From: Botrimarina colliarenosi
GTDB lineage: Bacteria; Planctomycetota; Planctomycetia; Pirellulales; Lacipirellulaceae
DNA length: 64,000 nucleotides
Assembly (NCBI RefSeq): GCF_007859955.1
Contig: NZ_SJPR01000005.1
Span: forward strand, 257,011 to 321,010
Direction of reading: 5' to 3'
Below, one piece after another: positions 41,371 through 50,606 of the stretch. The position numbers and the translations under genes were made by a program. Position 1 is the stretch's first letter, and each line of letters opens with the position of its first letter. The notes beneath the pieces are model-generated. The model saw only the letters and a program-made list of their open reading frames with translations. It searched no databases and was not told the origin of the DNA.

Positions 41371-41651
41371 TGGCCCGCCCCGTCTTCGCTGTTGTCGCCC
41401 GCGGCCGCGATGGCGATCGCGTCGTAGGCCTTGCCGGCGAGGTGGGCGACCCTCAGCAGCTCGTTGCGGCCGAAGTAGTGGGTGTCGTGCCACTTGCCGT
41501 CGGCGTCGGTGTAGCTGCGGCTGATCTCGACCGAGTAGCGGACGCCCCCTTTGTCGGTCGGGTTGGTCCAGATCGTGGCCTTGATCGCGCCGTCACGGAC
41601 GGTGGCGAGCGGCTTGTTGCTGGCGGTCTTGTTGGCGGTGGTGGTGCTCAT
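41367..41651 (-). CDS. Small conserved protein with RDGxLKATIW motif, copy 2
   Basis: A 94-residue paralog of 5026-5301, with VRDGAIKATIWTNP, SYTDADGKWHDTHYFGRNELLRVAHLA and KAYDAI conserved. The start at 41651 follows a GGAG-like site. The N-terminal 15 residues are Thr/Lys/Ala-rich and differ from copy 1, and the tail is acidic. Confidence 0.75.
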   Translation of the reverse strand: MSTTTANKTASNKPLATVRDGAIKATIWTNPTDKGGVRYSVEISRSYTDADGKWHDTHYFGRNELLRVAHLAGKAYDAIAIAAAGDNSEDGAGQ

Positions 41652-42175
41652 CGTTTTTCTCCTTGGTTGGGTTGGAAGCACGGGGCGAGATTTTTTCTGC
41701 CCCCTCGCCCAGCCGTTGGGGGGCAAAAAATCGACCCCCGTCTTCCGGGGACCCGATCCATCAAGCGGAGAAAAAAAGCACAACGACTGCCGTATGACCC
41801 TTTCAGCACCCCGATCGTCAACACGGACATTCGGCGCTGAAGCAAGGAAGCGATCACCCGAGCGACAAGGTCGTCGCGTCACGAGGCGTCATCAGCCGCT
41901 CACCGTCGCGTACGGCAGGCGCGACGCCGACTTTCTGGTGCTTCGAGCGAGCGGTCGGCCACGCCGGCAAGGAGGACGCGATCGTAGGGCGAGGGCGCAG
42001 CGAAGCGGGGCGCTACAGGGGCCAAAGGATCGGAGCTGTGGCGATAGGGAGACCACTCGATCGGGCGACGCATCGGAAGTTTCCGTCGAGGCCCGACGCC
42101 GTTCGTTGAATTACCCTCTAGAAAATCGACCTGTTTGCTAGTCAGATCTCTATCTGACCGAACGTTTGCTCGAAG
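41652..42175. other. Intergenic leader region of cassette 2
   Basis: About 520 bases with no supported gene. Several inverted repeats are visible: GGGGCGAG ... CTCGCCC around a T-rich loop near 41682-41711, and CCCCCGTC-TTCCGGGGAC near 41736. The promoter of the minus-strand cassette is expected here. Composition shifts toward AT at about 42110, ahead of the acetyltransferase-like gene. Confidence 0.4.
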
Positions 42176-42841
42176 ATGGAGTCGATACCGTTGTCATCTG
42201 CAACAGCTGATCTCAGCTCAGTACTGCCGTTGGGGGGAATACAGACGTACTTTGGCGGCACGGTTGAACGTACAGAGCTGCCAATTAGTCAGCTCGATAT
42301 CATCATGTCGGAGTGCCAGTCAGCGATGTTTTTACTCGCTACAAACTGCGCGATACGTGCCAAACAGTTGGTTAAGCAAAACCTGGACTTGAGCCCCCTC
42401 GTTCCTTACCTGGAGAAGCGCGACCCCAGGGTAATTCATAAGTTCGAAGAGCTGATCGACGATGAAGCGATACGAGACATCTACGCTTGCCGCTGTACTT
42501 TTGATAATGAACTCGTGGCATCTATTCTACTAGCACACGTATTTCCCAATGATCTCTACATCGGGCATGTAGAGTTTGCCGACCCTTCTCAGCCCATCCC
42601 TATACATCAACGTAAGTCTGTGATGCAGACTCACAGAGGACTTGGCCTGCTGTCCCCATTTATGGAACGTGTTGACCTGTGTGCACAACACCGGTTCTGC
42701 GATCGAATAACGCTTGTCGCCAATGAGACCAGTCAACAACATTTGTTCGAGCGATACGGTTTCTCCGTCGATGACTACCCGGCTGCTAAGCAGCAAGAGT
42801 CGGAGGGCAAGCTAATACCCATGCACAAGACCGTCAGGTAA
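42176..42841 (+). CDS. GNAT-like acetyltransferase
   Basis: A 221-residue protein. The C-terminal half has a GNAT-like order: a strand DLYIGHVEFAD, the acetyl-CoA loop region RKSVMQTHRGLGLLSPFMERV, then ITLVANETSQQHLFERYGFSV, typical of the end of GNAT domains. Residues 1-90 are of unknown fold. Base composition is clearly more AT-rich than in neighbouring genes, suggesting recent transfer. Substrate unknown. Confidence 0.55.
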   Translation: MESIPLSSATADLSSVLPLGGIQTYFGGTVERTELPISQLDIIMSECQSAMFLLATNCAIRAKQLVKQNLDLSPLVPYLEKRDPRVIHKFEELIDDEAIRDIYACRCTFDNELVASILLAHVFPNDLYIGHVEFADPSQPIPIHQRKSVMQTHRGLGLLSPFMERVDLCAQHRFCDRITLVANETSQQHLFERYGFSVDDYPAAKQQESEGKLIPMHKTVR

Positions 42842-42993
42842 TCGGAACGCGGGAACTCCGACGAGGGACACGCAATGCGAGAAGCGGCCGCGTGCCAGCT
42901 TTGACATCAAGTCGCGATACTACGTTGAGCAGAATAGAACGCTCAGCACGAAGCATTTAAGCGCGATGGATCGGCACGGGGATCAAAACGGTT

Positions 42994-43320
42994 CTAAAGT
43001 TCTGGTGGCGTCGGCGTCTTGTACCGCGGCCACATCACGGCCTCGTACTCGGCGCGGTTGGCGACATGGACGGCGACACAGTCTTCGAAGAACCGGCGAC
43101 GCTCGGCTCTAGGCAAGTCACGAAGCGTCTTGTAGCCGTCCCGCAACTTGGAGACGACGTGCCGGATCACGCTGCGGTTATTCTCCGCGACGTGGCAATC
43201 GCGGTCGATGATCTGCCGCACGATCGGGTGGGCGGTATGCTTTCGTTCTTGGATCGCGTCGTACTCGTCGTCGGTCATCTCGCGGCGAGAATGCCACGAC
43301 GGCTGTGCAAAGCCAAGCAC
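42994..43320 (-). CDS. Small hypothetical protein
   Basis: A 108-residue frame, possibly starting at codon 15 (43278). It is helical and charged: DDEYDAIQERKHTAHPIVRQIIDRDCHVAENN, then LRDLPRAERRRFFEDCVAVHVANRAEYEAVMWPRY (key segments RDCHVAEN and FFEDCVAVH). No family recognised. It lies 30 bases from the nuclease gene on the same strand. Confidence 0.5.
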   Translation of the reverse strand: MLGFAQPSWHSRREMTDDEYDAIQERKHTAHPIVRQIIDRDCHVAENNRSVIRHVVSKLRDGYKTLRDLPRAERRRFFEDCVAVHVANRAEYEAVMWPRYKTPTPPEL

Positions 43321-43350
43321 GCCTTAAGCGGTGACTACGGTTGTATTCAC

Positions 43351-44511
43351 CTAGCCGCCGCACATGCCGCAGGGACGCCCGTCCTCGGCGTCGCAATACT
43401 CGCCGGCCTTCGTCTTCTCGAAGTTCCCGCACGTCGAGTTGTGGCGGACGCCGGTCTTGGTATTGAGCCAGTAGCGATCTTCCGTCGCCGCTGCGGCGGA
43501 CGCGCCGGGAGCAAGAGACGCCGGCGTAACGCTGACGGGCTTTGCAACCGCGGCTCTCGCCACCGGCTTCGAGAGGCCTTCGCTCCACACCTTCGACAGC
43601 CTCCAGCCCGCTTGGCAGGCGCGGAGCGTCGCCATCCGCCCCCCTGTCTGGAGGTACTCGGGCGATACCTGGATCGTCGGCATCGACTCGGCGCGTCCCT
43701 CGGCGACAGCCCGCACGGGCCCTAGCACCTCGGTCGTGTAGACAACCTTGGTAGAGGCCAGCCGGCTCTCTTCGAGCCAATCCAGCGGGTCCATCTTCTC
43801 GGCCGCTTTTTCACTGCGCGCCATCAGCGCGGCGTCGTTGACGATCTCGGCGAAACGCCGGTTCTCACTGGTCTCACTGTAGCCGCCGCCTAGTAGGCCG
43901 TCCCACAGCGCGTGGAGATTGCGGCGCTGTGCCGTGCTTACTTCATTGCCGCCCCGGTCGCCCGTGGGGAACGCCTTGACGGCATAAAGGCTGCCGGCGT
44001 GACAAGGCTGGTGAGAGTCGCCGACAAGATGACCCAGCCAGCAGAGTGCGATCGCCCGGTCAGCGGCCGGTTGAGAGGCGTCATTCAGAACTCGTTGGCA
44101 AAGAGCGATTGCCTGCGACGCGTGCAGGTCGTCGGTCTGGAGGCTGGCGCCGCGAGGGAGGTGGGTGACGTGCCGCGGTAGTCGGACCCTCTCTCGGTCA
44201 CCGACGACGAGCGTCACGGCGTCTTCCCAGCGCCAGTTCGGCCGGTTGTAGGCCGGTTGGCTCCGCGCGACATCCGGCCAGTAGCCGGCGCGGCCGGCCC
44301 GCCAGCGATCGGCCGTAGCGACGTTGCCGGGAACGGCGAAGTCTTCGGCGAAACGAGGGTGCTGCGCCAGCATCACTTGGAACGCAGCCTTCTGGTCGGC
44401 GTCCAGCAAGTGGTAGGCCAGAAGCCCTATCAGATGGTGGCCCCCTTCGCTCCAAGCGCTAGCGACGGAGGGACAGAACAGGACGACGACGATCAGAGCG
44501 CGGACCATCAC
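43351..44511 (-). CDS. Secreted S1/P1-type nuclease with C-terminal Cys-rich domain
   Basis: A 386-residue protein. A signal peptide (1-19) is cleaved to expose W20, which with H25 forms the N-terminal zinc ligand of the S1/P1 family. Further ligands are in DRWRAG, CWLGHLVGDSHQPCHAG, RGGNEV and NLHALWDG, all conserved. These trinuclear-zinc enzymes degrade single-stranded nucleic acids. Residues about 330-386 add a domain YWLNTKTGVRHNSTCGNF ... YCDAEDGRPCGMCGG, a cysteine/histidine module known from other planctomycete secreted proteins. Confidence 0.85.
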   Translation of the reverse strand: MMVRALIVVVLFCPSVASAWSEGGHHLIGLLAYHLLDADQKAAFQVMLAQHPRFAEDFAVPGNVATADRWRAGRAGYWPDVARSQPAYNRPNWRWEDAVTLVVGDRERVRLPRHVTHLPRGASLQTDDLHASQAIALCQRVLNDASQPAADRAIALCWLGHLVGDSHQPCHAGSLYAVKAFPTGDRGGNEVSTAQRRNLHALWDGLLGGGYSETSENRRFAEIVNDAALMARSEKAAEKMDPLDWLEESRLASTKVVYTTEVLGPVRAVAEGRAESMPTIQVSPEYLQTGGRMATLRACQAGWRLSKVWSEGLSKPVARAAVAKPVSVTPASLAPGASAAAATEDRYWLNTKTGVRHNSTCGNFEKTKAGEYCDAEDGRPCGMCGG

Positions 44512-44716
44512 GGCAGTATGCCCAGACGACAGGTTTGTCGCCAGGAAGGCTTAGAGTTCCGCGGTTCTGCGAGCGTCGAGGCGTTTCGGGCCGACGCAGG
44601 TTTGCCGGCGGGTCCAGGGTACGATTGACGGTCGGTCCACTACTCGCTTCTGGCGAACAAGCGCCATCGGATCGACCGAGGCCGGCGCCGTCCGAGGTGT
44701 GCTCGGTCGTGAACGA

Positions 44717-44830
44717 CCTCAGCGAGTTTACCGGACCTCCAACTGGGCGAAGTTGAGGCAACCTCGGCGAGTTAGCGGAGCCGGCAATCTGCTGAGGATG
44801 AGGCAACCGCAGCGAGTTGGGACTGCCACG
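44717..44830. repeat. 45-bp degenerate tandem repeats, array 1
   Basis: Units begin GTTTACCGG (44726), GTTAGCGGA (44771) and GTTGGGACT (44816), each preceded by a CCTCGGCGA-type word (44717, 44762, 44806). The period is exactly 45 bases. The shared core is GAGGCAACCTCGGCGAGTTAGC. The frames read through these repeats are not convincing proteins. The rest of 44512-44899 shows no gene. Confidence 0.7.
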
Positions 44831-44899
44831 AAGAATCAGCGGTGCGAATCCCAGGGGCTATTGGGCGTGAGTTATAGTGTTTGGTTGTACGGTTAGTCT

Positions 44900-45382
44900 C
44901 TACGCGGCTCCCGGCGCGGGCATGTGCTTGGCGATGTAGGAGGGTTCGCCCATGCGTGCGAGCAAGTCGATCTGCAATTCGAGCCAGCTCATGTGGTCCT
45001 CTTCTTCGACGGCGATCCGTTCGAACAGCTGACGCGTGCCGATGTCGCCGTCGGCCGCCGCCTCAAAGGACGCCTTCGTATAGAATTCGATGGCGTCCTT
45101 CTCGTCGACGAGGTCCGACTCGAACATCTCTTTGAGCGATTTGGCCTGTAGCGGGGTCTTCGCCAGCTTGAGCTTGGGCTCGCCCCCGCAGAACAGGATG
45201 CGCACCATGAAAGCCTCGGAGTGAGTGAGTTCTTCCTGCAACTCGACACGCATCTGCGTCGCTAAGAGGCTCAGTCCCCAATCATCGAGCACGCCGGCGT
45301 GCAACTGGTACTGATGGGTCGCGGTCAACTCCATCTCGAGGGCCGTTTGAAGATTCTCGAGCGTGCGTTCTTTCGACATCAT
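44900..45382 (-). CDS. Bacterioferritin-like ferritin
   Basis: A 160-residue four-helix protein. The diiron ligand pattern is seen in helix A (ALEMELTATHQYQLHAG), helix B (VELQEELTHSEAF, the E-x-x-H pair) and helix D (IAVEEEDHMSWLE). It stores or detoxifies iron. The ATG overlaps the upstream stop (ATGA), so it is translated with the preceding secreted-protein gene. The heme-ligand Met of classical Bfr is not clear. Confidence 0.85.
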   Translation of the reverse strand: MMSKERTLENLQTALEMELTATHQYQLHAGVLDDWGLSLLATQMRVELQEELTHSEAFMVRILFCGGEPKLKLAKTPLQAKSLKEMFESDLVDEKDAIEFYTKASFEAAADGDIGTRQLFERIAVEEEDHMSWLELQIDLLARMGEPSYIAKHMPAPGAA

Positions 45383-46857
45383 TCTTCCTCAGTTGAGACA
45401 GGTGGGTAATTCTGTTGTGTGGCGAGCGCTCTTGAAGCGTTCTTCGCTAGCCCGCTAAAATCACCGAAGCTCATGTAGAGCTTGGCGAACGGCGGCTTAA
45501 TCGCGATGGCGGCGCCGAGGACCTCTGCCGCATCTCCTTCCCGCAGCGCCCGGTTGAGCCGGGAAATCGCTTCCCGGTTGGCTTGGACCAGCGATCCGAC
45601 GCTCTGCTTCTGGGCATCGGAGAGGGGCGCGTACGCGGTGTCGAAGTTGGTCTGCTCGACGCGCGCCCAGATGGCCGCCGCGGAAGTCGCTTGCTGACGG
45701 AGCCGATCGAGCGCGGCGGCGTCGAGAAGGTTCGGGTCCGCGTCGTTGGCTGGTTTGACGATCGACTCCATCACGGCGTGGTAGTCGCTGAGCACGTCGA
45801 GCCGGTAATCGACGCCCAGCGACCTTCTACGCGAGGCGAGTTGGTCCCGCAGCGGTTCGAGCGTCTCGTGAGCTGCGAGGAAATCGCCCGACTGAGCCAG
45901 CCGGGCAGCCTCCGCGACGATATCCGCCGTCCCCTTGAAGAGCAATTCCTGATCGTCGGACTTGGTGTCACGCGTTTGTCGCCGCATCGCGACCAGCCGC
46001 TCGCTCAGCCGCCTCAGAGCTTCCAAGCTTGGCGATTGACGGCCTTGGTTCGTCAGGGCCAAGGCGGGGATGTAGGAACAGTCAAATTCGGCGGAAAGCT
46101 GTCGCAACCGATGCAGCGATGGTTCCGTTGCTGTTGGGTGTTGCGCGGCGGGTTCAGCTGGCGTTGCATCAGGAGTCGGATGGGCCAATCGCGCCTCGGC
46201 AAAGCCTCTCTCGACAAAACCCGAGACGACTTTGGCGTGCGCCTGGATCAAAGCGATGGCCTCGGGCTCGGTCGAGGTTTCCACCACCTCCACTCCGCCG
46301 GGAACCTCCGTGATTGCCAGGGCGACTTGGTCCGCCTTCTCAAATAGCGCCGCGAAGAGAGGGTCCCAACGTCGGACCGGCCGGCCTTCCTTCATCCGCC
46401 CGTACATGGCGGTCACGTGGGCTCGGATCTGGGCCGCGACCTCAGCGTCCTGTGAGGTGGTGCGTGTTCTCACGCCATTGGGCAACTCGGTGACGCTGCG
46501 CTTGATCGATCCGTTGTTGCGGAGCAGGAAATGAAATCCGGCTCGATCGACGGCCATCGAGGCGCCGCGTCCTACGCCGTGTCCTACCAAACCACCACGA
46601 CCGGGCCCTTGAGCGAGCGCCGCCATCGGGACGACGAGCGTCGCCAACAGCAACAGCCTGAGTGGGATAGAACGTCGGCTATTAGAGACTCGTATGCCAG
46701 GTCCGTCCTTGGGGTGTGCCGCGCCAGTCGTGCGGAGGCAGTTCGAAGTACTCGTGCGGCATAGACATGATGAAACGCTCCGACGATCGTCCTCCGCGGC
46801 GGGGTCGTGTCGAGAGCTAATCAGGGCTGCGGGGTCGTCGGTCATATTGGCTGCCAT
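45379..46857 (-). CDS. Secreted hypothetical protein of the sulfide cluster
   Basis: A long frame with a signal peptide (RLLLLATLVVPMAALAQ) preceded by an implausible N-terminus, so the true start is uncertain; 46857 is one candidate ATG. The mature part begins with a domain HFLLRNNGSIKRSVTELPNGV ... VVETSTEPEAIALIQAHAKVV, then two helical domains. It overlaps bacterioferritin by 4 bases. A 28-codon frame (46682-46768, MSMPHEYFELPPHDW...) precedes it in another frame. No family recognised. Confidence 0.55.
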   Translation of the reverse strand: MAANMTDDPAALISSRHDPAAEDDRRSVSSCLCRTSTSNCLRTTGAAHPKDGPGIRVSNSRRSIPLRLLLLATLVVPMAALAQGPGRGGLVGHGVGRGASMAVDRAGFHFLLRNNGSIKRSVTELPNGVRTRTTSQDAEVAAQIRAHVTAMYGRMKEGRPVRRWDPLFAALFEKADQVALAITEVPGGVEVVETSTEPEAIALIQAHAKVVSGFVERGFAEARLAHPTPDATPAEPAAQHPTATEPSLHRLRQLSAEFDCSYIPALALTNQGRQSPSLEALRRLSERLVAMRRQTRDTKSDDQELLFKGTADIVAEAARLAQSGDFLAAHETLEPLRDQLASRRRSLGVDYRLDVLSDYHAVMESIVKPANDADPNLLDAAALDRLRQQATSAAAIWARVEQTNFDTAYAPLSDAQKQSVGSLVQANREAISRLNRALREGDAAEVLGAAIAIKPPFAKLYMSFGDFSGLAKNASRALATQQNYPPVSTEEE

Positions 46858-46886
46858 TGCCTTGAGTGGCTGTAGTAAAAGTGGGG

Positions 46887-48326
46887 TCAGTCCGTCGCGC
46901 AGGGACCCGATTCGCAAGCCGTGTCGCTCGCTTCCACCGGCAGCCCGGCGTGGTTCCAGGCGCCGAAGCCGCCCGCCAAGTTGATGACGTCGTAGCCCGC
47001 GTCGATCAGAATGCTCGCCGCGATCGCCGAACGCTTACCGCTCTGGCATTGCGTTACAACCGGCTTGGATCGATCGAGGCCCTGGAGGTTGTCTGACAGC
47101 TTGCCGAGGAACCGGTGCTCGGCCTGTGCGATGTGGCCGTCGTTCCACTCGCCTTGAGCGCGAACGTCGATCACCTGGACCTGACCCGCGACGATGCGCT
47201 CGGCCAGGTTCTCGGGTCCCTCGTTCGGGTAGGCGTGGTCGAGCCGCCCCGCTTTTCGGAGCTCGTCGACGGAGAAGACCCCCTTCACCTCGTCGACGCC
47301 GATCTTGTTGAGAACGCGCACCGCTTCTCTGATCTGTTCTTCTTCGGCGATTAGGTAGACCGGCTCGTCGTAGTCGAGAAGCCACCCGGCCCAGGCAGCA
47401 AGCATGCCCGCCGGGATGTTGAGTGTCCCCCTCGCGAAAGCTGCGGAGTAGCTCGACGGCGCGGCCAGATCGACGACCGCGCCGTCTTCGATCGCGCTCT
47501 GGAGTTGGCTCGCCGGCGTCTGCGGCGGCGGCGAGTAGGGCCCAAGAACCTGGGGGCCTTCCTTGTTCACCCGTTTCATCACCGCGAAGTACTTCGGCGC
47601 TTCGGGCTGATCCGCGAGGATGTACCGGACAAACTCTTCTTCGTCGTGGTGTTGCAACGCCGGGTTGAAGAGCTTCTCGTATCCGACTGTCGACGAGGGG
47701 ATCGCGCCGAGGCCCTTGCCGCACGCGCTCCCCGCCCCGTGGGCGGGCCAGACCTGGAGGTGATCGGCGAGCGTGCGAAAGCGTTCTACCGAGTGGAACA
47801 GCTGACGAGCGCCGGCCTCCGCCGTCCCCACCATGCCGGCCGCTTCCTCCAGCAGGTCGGGGCGGCCGATCGATCCCACGAATACAAAGTCGCCGGTGAA
47901 CACGCCCATCGGTTTATCGGCCCCGCCGCCACGGTCGGTCAGCACGAAAGAGACGCTCTCGGGCGTGTGCCCGGGGGTGTGCATCACTTCGAGTTCGACC
48001 TGACCGATGCCGAAGCGGTCGCCGTCCTTGCATAGGCAGTGCTCGTATTGCGAGGCGTACGGGTACTTCCAGTCCTCCGGGCCCTCGTCGGAGACGTAGA
48101 GCTTAGCGCCGATGCGGTCGGCCAGCTCGCGGGCGCCCGACACGTAGTCCGCGTGGATGTGCGTCTCGGCGACCGCCACGATGTCGAGCCCCTCACGCCC
48201 CGCCGCATCGAGATACGGCTCGATGTCGCGGCCCGGGTCGACGATCACGGCCTGCTTGGCCCTCTGGCAGCCAACGAGGTACGAGGCGTGGGCGAGTGAT
48301 CGGTCGTAGAAATATCGGAGCAACAT
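46887..48326 (-). CDS. CstB-like persulfide dioxygenase with rhodanese domains
   Basis: A 479-residue fusion. The MBL-fold dioxygenase domain has THIHADY (55-61) and further metal ligands HTPGHTPES and FTGDFVFVG. It is followed by a rhodanese domain without a catalytic Cys and an active C-terminal rhodanese with C427 in CQSGKRS. This order matches CstB, which oxidises persulfides to sulfite and transfers sulfane sulfur. The start at 48326 is chosen over 48335 because AAGGA lies 9 bases upstream. Glutathione or coenzyme A persulfide would be the substrate. Confidence 0.85.
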   Translation of the reverse strand: MLLRYFYDRSLAHASYLVGCQRAKQAVIVDPGRDIEPYLDAAGREGLDIVAVAETHIHADYVSGARELADRIGAKLYVSDEGPEDWKYPYASQYEHCLCKDGDRFGIGQVELEVMHTPGHTPESVSFVLTDRGGGADKPMGVFTGDFVFVGSIGRPDLLEEAAGMVGTAEAGARQLFHSVERFRTLADHLQVWPAHGAGSACGKGLGAIPSSTVGYEKLFNPALQHHDEEEFVRYILADQPEAPKYFAVMKRVNKEGPQVLGPYSPPPQTPASQLQSAIEDGAVVDLAAPSSYSAAFARGTLNIPAGMLAAWAGWLLDYDEPVYLIAEEEQIREAVRVLNKIGVDEVKGVFSVDELRKAGRLDHAYPNEGPENLAERIVAGQVQVIDVRAQGEWNDGHIAQAEHRFLGKLSDNLQGLDRSKPVVTQCQSGKRSAIAASILIDAGYDVINLAGGFGAWNHAGLPVEASDTACESGPCATD

Positions 48327-48381
48327 TGTCTTCATTCCTTATTGCGTGGGATGTTCTGACACACGCGCGGGTCTCGCTGGG

Positions 48382-49080
48382 TTAGGCAAGCGCCCCTGCG
48401 GTTTCGGTTTCGACGGCCTCTGACGCCTCGTCGAGCGGCTTTGTGCAGAAGTACCAGTCCGTGCAGTTGCAGCTGTCGTCGGCGAGCCGCTCGCGACCGG
48501 CTGCTACCGTCGCCGGCGGCGGCACAATAACGTCCTCGCCCGGCCGCCAAGCCTCGGGGGTAGCCACTTTGTGGCGGTCGCTGGTCTGCAGCGCCTCGAG
48601 CAAGCGGAGGAACTCTTCGACGCGGCGTCCGTTGCTCATCGGGTAGTAGGCCATCGCCCGCAGCCTGCCCTCCGGGTCGATGACGAAGGTTGCGCGCACA
48701 GCGGACGTGTCGCTGGCGCCGGGCTGGATCATCCCGTAGGCGTGGGCGACCCGCATCGACAGGTCGTCGATGATCGGGAAGGGGATCTCTACCCCGAAGT
48801 TCTTTCTGATGCTGTCAATCCACGCGAGGTGGGAGAAGACACTGTCGATCGACAGCCCGATCAGATCGCAATTGAGTTCTTGGAAGCGATCGTACGCCCT
48901 GGCGAAACCGATAAACTCGGTTGTGCAGACCGGGGTGAAGTCGGACGGGTGGGAGAACAGGATGAGCCAACGCCCGCGGTAATCGGACAGCTTCTTCGGG
49001 CCGTGGGTGGTCCGCGCCTCGAACTCGGGCGCCGGTTCGTTCAACCTTGGCATCCCGCCGGTGCTTGTCGCATTGTCCAC
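48382..49080 (-). CDS. 1-Cys type (Prx6-like) peroxiredoxin
   Basis: About 232 residues from a GTG at 49080, with a GAGAGG site upstream; an ATG at 49053 is an alternative. The peroxidatic motif is HPSDFTPVCTTEF, with GLSIDSVFSHLAWI and ATFVIDPEGRLRAMAYYP conserved. The C-terminal tail SCNCTDWYFCTK adds three cysteines not usual for Prx6 and might bind metal or resolve the disulfide. It is in the sulfide/persulfide cluster. Confidence 0.85.
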   Translation of the reverse strand: MDNATSTGGMPRLNEPAPEFEARTTHGPKKLSDYRGRWLILFSHPSDFTPVCTTEFIGFARAYDRFQELNCDLIGLSIDSVFSHLAWIDSIRKNFGVEIPFPIIDDLSMRVAHAYGMIQPGASDTSAVRATFVIDPEGRLRAMAYYPMSNGRRVEEFLRLLEALQTSDRHKVATPEAWRPGEDVIVPPPATVAAGRERLADDSCNCTDWYFCTKPLDEASEAVETETAGALA

Positions 49081-49202
49081 GATCGTGGTCCTCTCATTTT
49101 CCTGGGTACTGGGTCGCTGCCGGCTTTCGTATGGGGGCTGGCCGGATTCGGCCAAGCAGCCCGCCGCTTGATTGGTTGGGGTTCTCATGGGTCTTCATTG
49201 CC

Positions 49203-50015
49203 TCAGGCGATTGATTTCAGGACGACAAATCCAGCCACCGCGACCATGGCGAGGGCGAAAGTTCTTTGCAGCGTGGGACCGGAAAGCTTCGCCGAGAGCC
49301 GCGTGCCGAGCTGCATTCCCAGCACGCCGCCCATGGCGAACAGGGCGGTCAACCGCCACGACAGCGTCCCGCCGTCAAGCGTGTAGGAAGTGACTCCCGA
49401 CACGCTGATCAGGAAGATCACCATCAACGACGTCGCCACCGCGGTGTGAATCCGCATGCCGCCGAACAGCACCAATGCGGGCACGATCACAAAGCCCCCC
49501 CCCACGCCAAACATCCCCGAGAGCACGCCGGTGAAGGCGCCGAGGGTCGCGAGCAACGCCACGCAACGCGGACCGAGTGTCGGTCGCCCGCACGCGTCCC
49601 GTTGGCATACGAATCGCTTGGCGTCGCCGTCGGGTTGTTCGGGGGCGATGGACTTGAGCCACATCCTCACCGCGATGACCAGCATCAGCCCGCTGAACAG
49701 CAGCAGGAGCGTCGCTTCGGGTAGCATCTTCGAGAGCCTCGCGCCGATCGGCGCGCCGAACATCCCCGCCAGGGCGAACAGCAGCCCGGTGCGAACGTCG
49801 GTCTCTCCACCTCGCCACCGTGCGGCGGCGCCCACGAGCGCTATCGCCCCGACCGCCGCCAATGAAACGCCAACCGCCTCCCGCGGCGGGAGCGACATGC
49901 CGTAGACCAACAGGGGCACTGCGAAGATGCCCCCACCGCCTCCGGTGAGGCCCAGCGCGAAACCGATCGCGACGCCGCCGGCGATGGCTAAGACGAGCAC
50001 GATCCGCCCCCGCAT
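49203..50015 (-). CDS. TauE/SafE-type sulfite exporter
   Basis: A 270-residue membrane protein with seven or eight helices and two repeats of the family motif GGGGGIFAVPLLV and GVGGGFVIVPALVLFGG. The start at 50015 overlaps the end of the rhodanese gene by 28 bases. In cst-type operons TauE exports sulfite made by the dioxygenase, matching the CstB-like enzyme downstream. The longer upstream frame has no membrane character. Confidence 0.85.
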   Translation of the reverse strand: MRGRIVLVLAIAGGVAIGFALGLTGGGGGIFAVPLLVYGMSLPPREAVGVSLAAVGAIALVGAAARWRGGETDVRTGLLFALAGMFGAPIGARLSKMLPEATLLLLFSGLMLVIAVRMWLKSIAPEQPDGDAKRFVCQRDACGRPTLGPRCVALLATLGAFTGVLSGMFGVGGGFVIVPALVLFGGMRIHTAVATSLMVIFLISVSGVTSYTLDGGTLSWRLTALFAMGGVLGMQLGTRLSAKLSGPTLQRTFALAMVAVAGFVVLKSIA

Positions 50016-50539
50016 TGATTCCACGGCATCCGGGCGAGCATCATCCCCATTCCGCAAGTGTCGGTGACGCCGGCGAAGGTGAGTCCGGCGCCAACGAAAG
50101 CCGACAACCCGATGAAGTAAGGGTGGACGAAGTATCCGAGGCCGACGCCGGCAAGCACCAGCAGCCCGGCCGCTATTCGGACCTGGCGTTCGAGCGAGAT
50201 CGCCTTCTTGCCGCGGTTCACCGGCAGGCCAGCTTCCTGCCAAGCGAGGGTCCCCCCCTCGACGTGAATAACGTTCTCGTGACCCGCCTCGACAAACTTC
50301 TCGCAGGCCTTCATCGCCCTCGCTCCGGATCGACAGAGCACGTACAGCGGCTCACCGGCCGACCCGCTGCGTTGCTTCATTAGGGTGTCGGGGTCGAGCG
50401 AGTCGAGTGGGGTGTTCCGTGCGAGCGGGGCGTGGAGCTCGCGGAACTCGACCGGAGTGCGGACGTCGATCACTTCGACGCCCCCTTCCTCGGCAAGCTC
50501 GGCGAGTCGTTTGGCGGTGATGGTGGTGATTTGGCTCAT
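49988..50539 (-). CDS. Membrane rhodanese (YgaP-like, DUF2892)
   Basis: A 183-residue protein. A rhodanese domain with active C69 in VLCRSGARA is followed by two membrane helices (IAAGLLVLAGVGLGYFV, YFIGLSAFVGAGLTFAGV) of the DUF2892 type and a Cys-rich tail. YgaP-type proteins carry sulfane sulfur at the membrane. A motif shared with the arsR promoter lies 28-50 bases upstream of its start. Confidence 0.85.
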   Translation of the reverse strand: MSQITTITAKRLAELAEEGGVEVIDVRTPVEFRELHAPLARNTPLDSLDPDTLMKQRSGSAGEPLYVLCRSGARAMKACEKFVEAGHENVIHVEGGTLAWQEAGLPVNRGKKAISLERQVRIAAGLLVLAGVGLGYFVHPYFIGLSAFVGAGLTFAGVTDTCGMGMMLARMPWNQCGGGSCSS

Positions 50540-50566
50540 ATCAGCCTTTCGGTGAAACTGTCATTA

Positions 50567-50589
50567 CCTAGCGATGTTACGATATGTTG
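50567..50589. promoter_or_regulatory. Candidate ArsR operator before the rhodanese operon
   Basis: The plus-strand CCTAGCGATGTTACGATATGTTG is the near reverse complement of CAATATATCGTCACCTTGCGAGG at 50970-50992 (consensus CAAYATATCGTMACMTYGCKAGG, 18 of 23 identical). Two such sites in front of two transcription units of one cluster suggest a common operator. Confidence 0.6.
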
Positions 50590-50606
50590 GGAGAAAAAAA
50601 CACGCG

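Noticed and set aside
44717..44830. CRISPR array
   Set aside because: Units are contiguous, degenerate along the whole length and only two to three in number; there are no cas genes.
44699..44896. Plus-strand frame of 65 codons through the 45-bp repeats
   Set aside because: It is open only because the repeat length is a multiple of three; no ribosome site, and the same frame is not preserved in array 2.
46682..46768. 28-codon leader peptide before the secreted protein of the sulfide cluster
   Set aside because: Plausible ATG and composition, but no supporting motif; it overlaps a longer frame whose own start is unclear.
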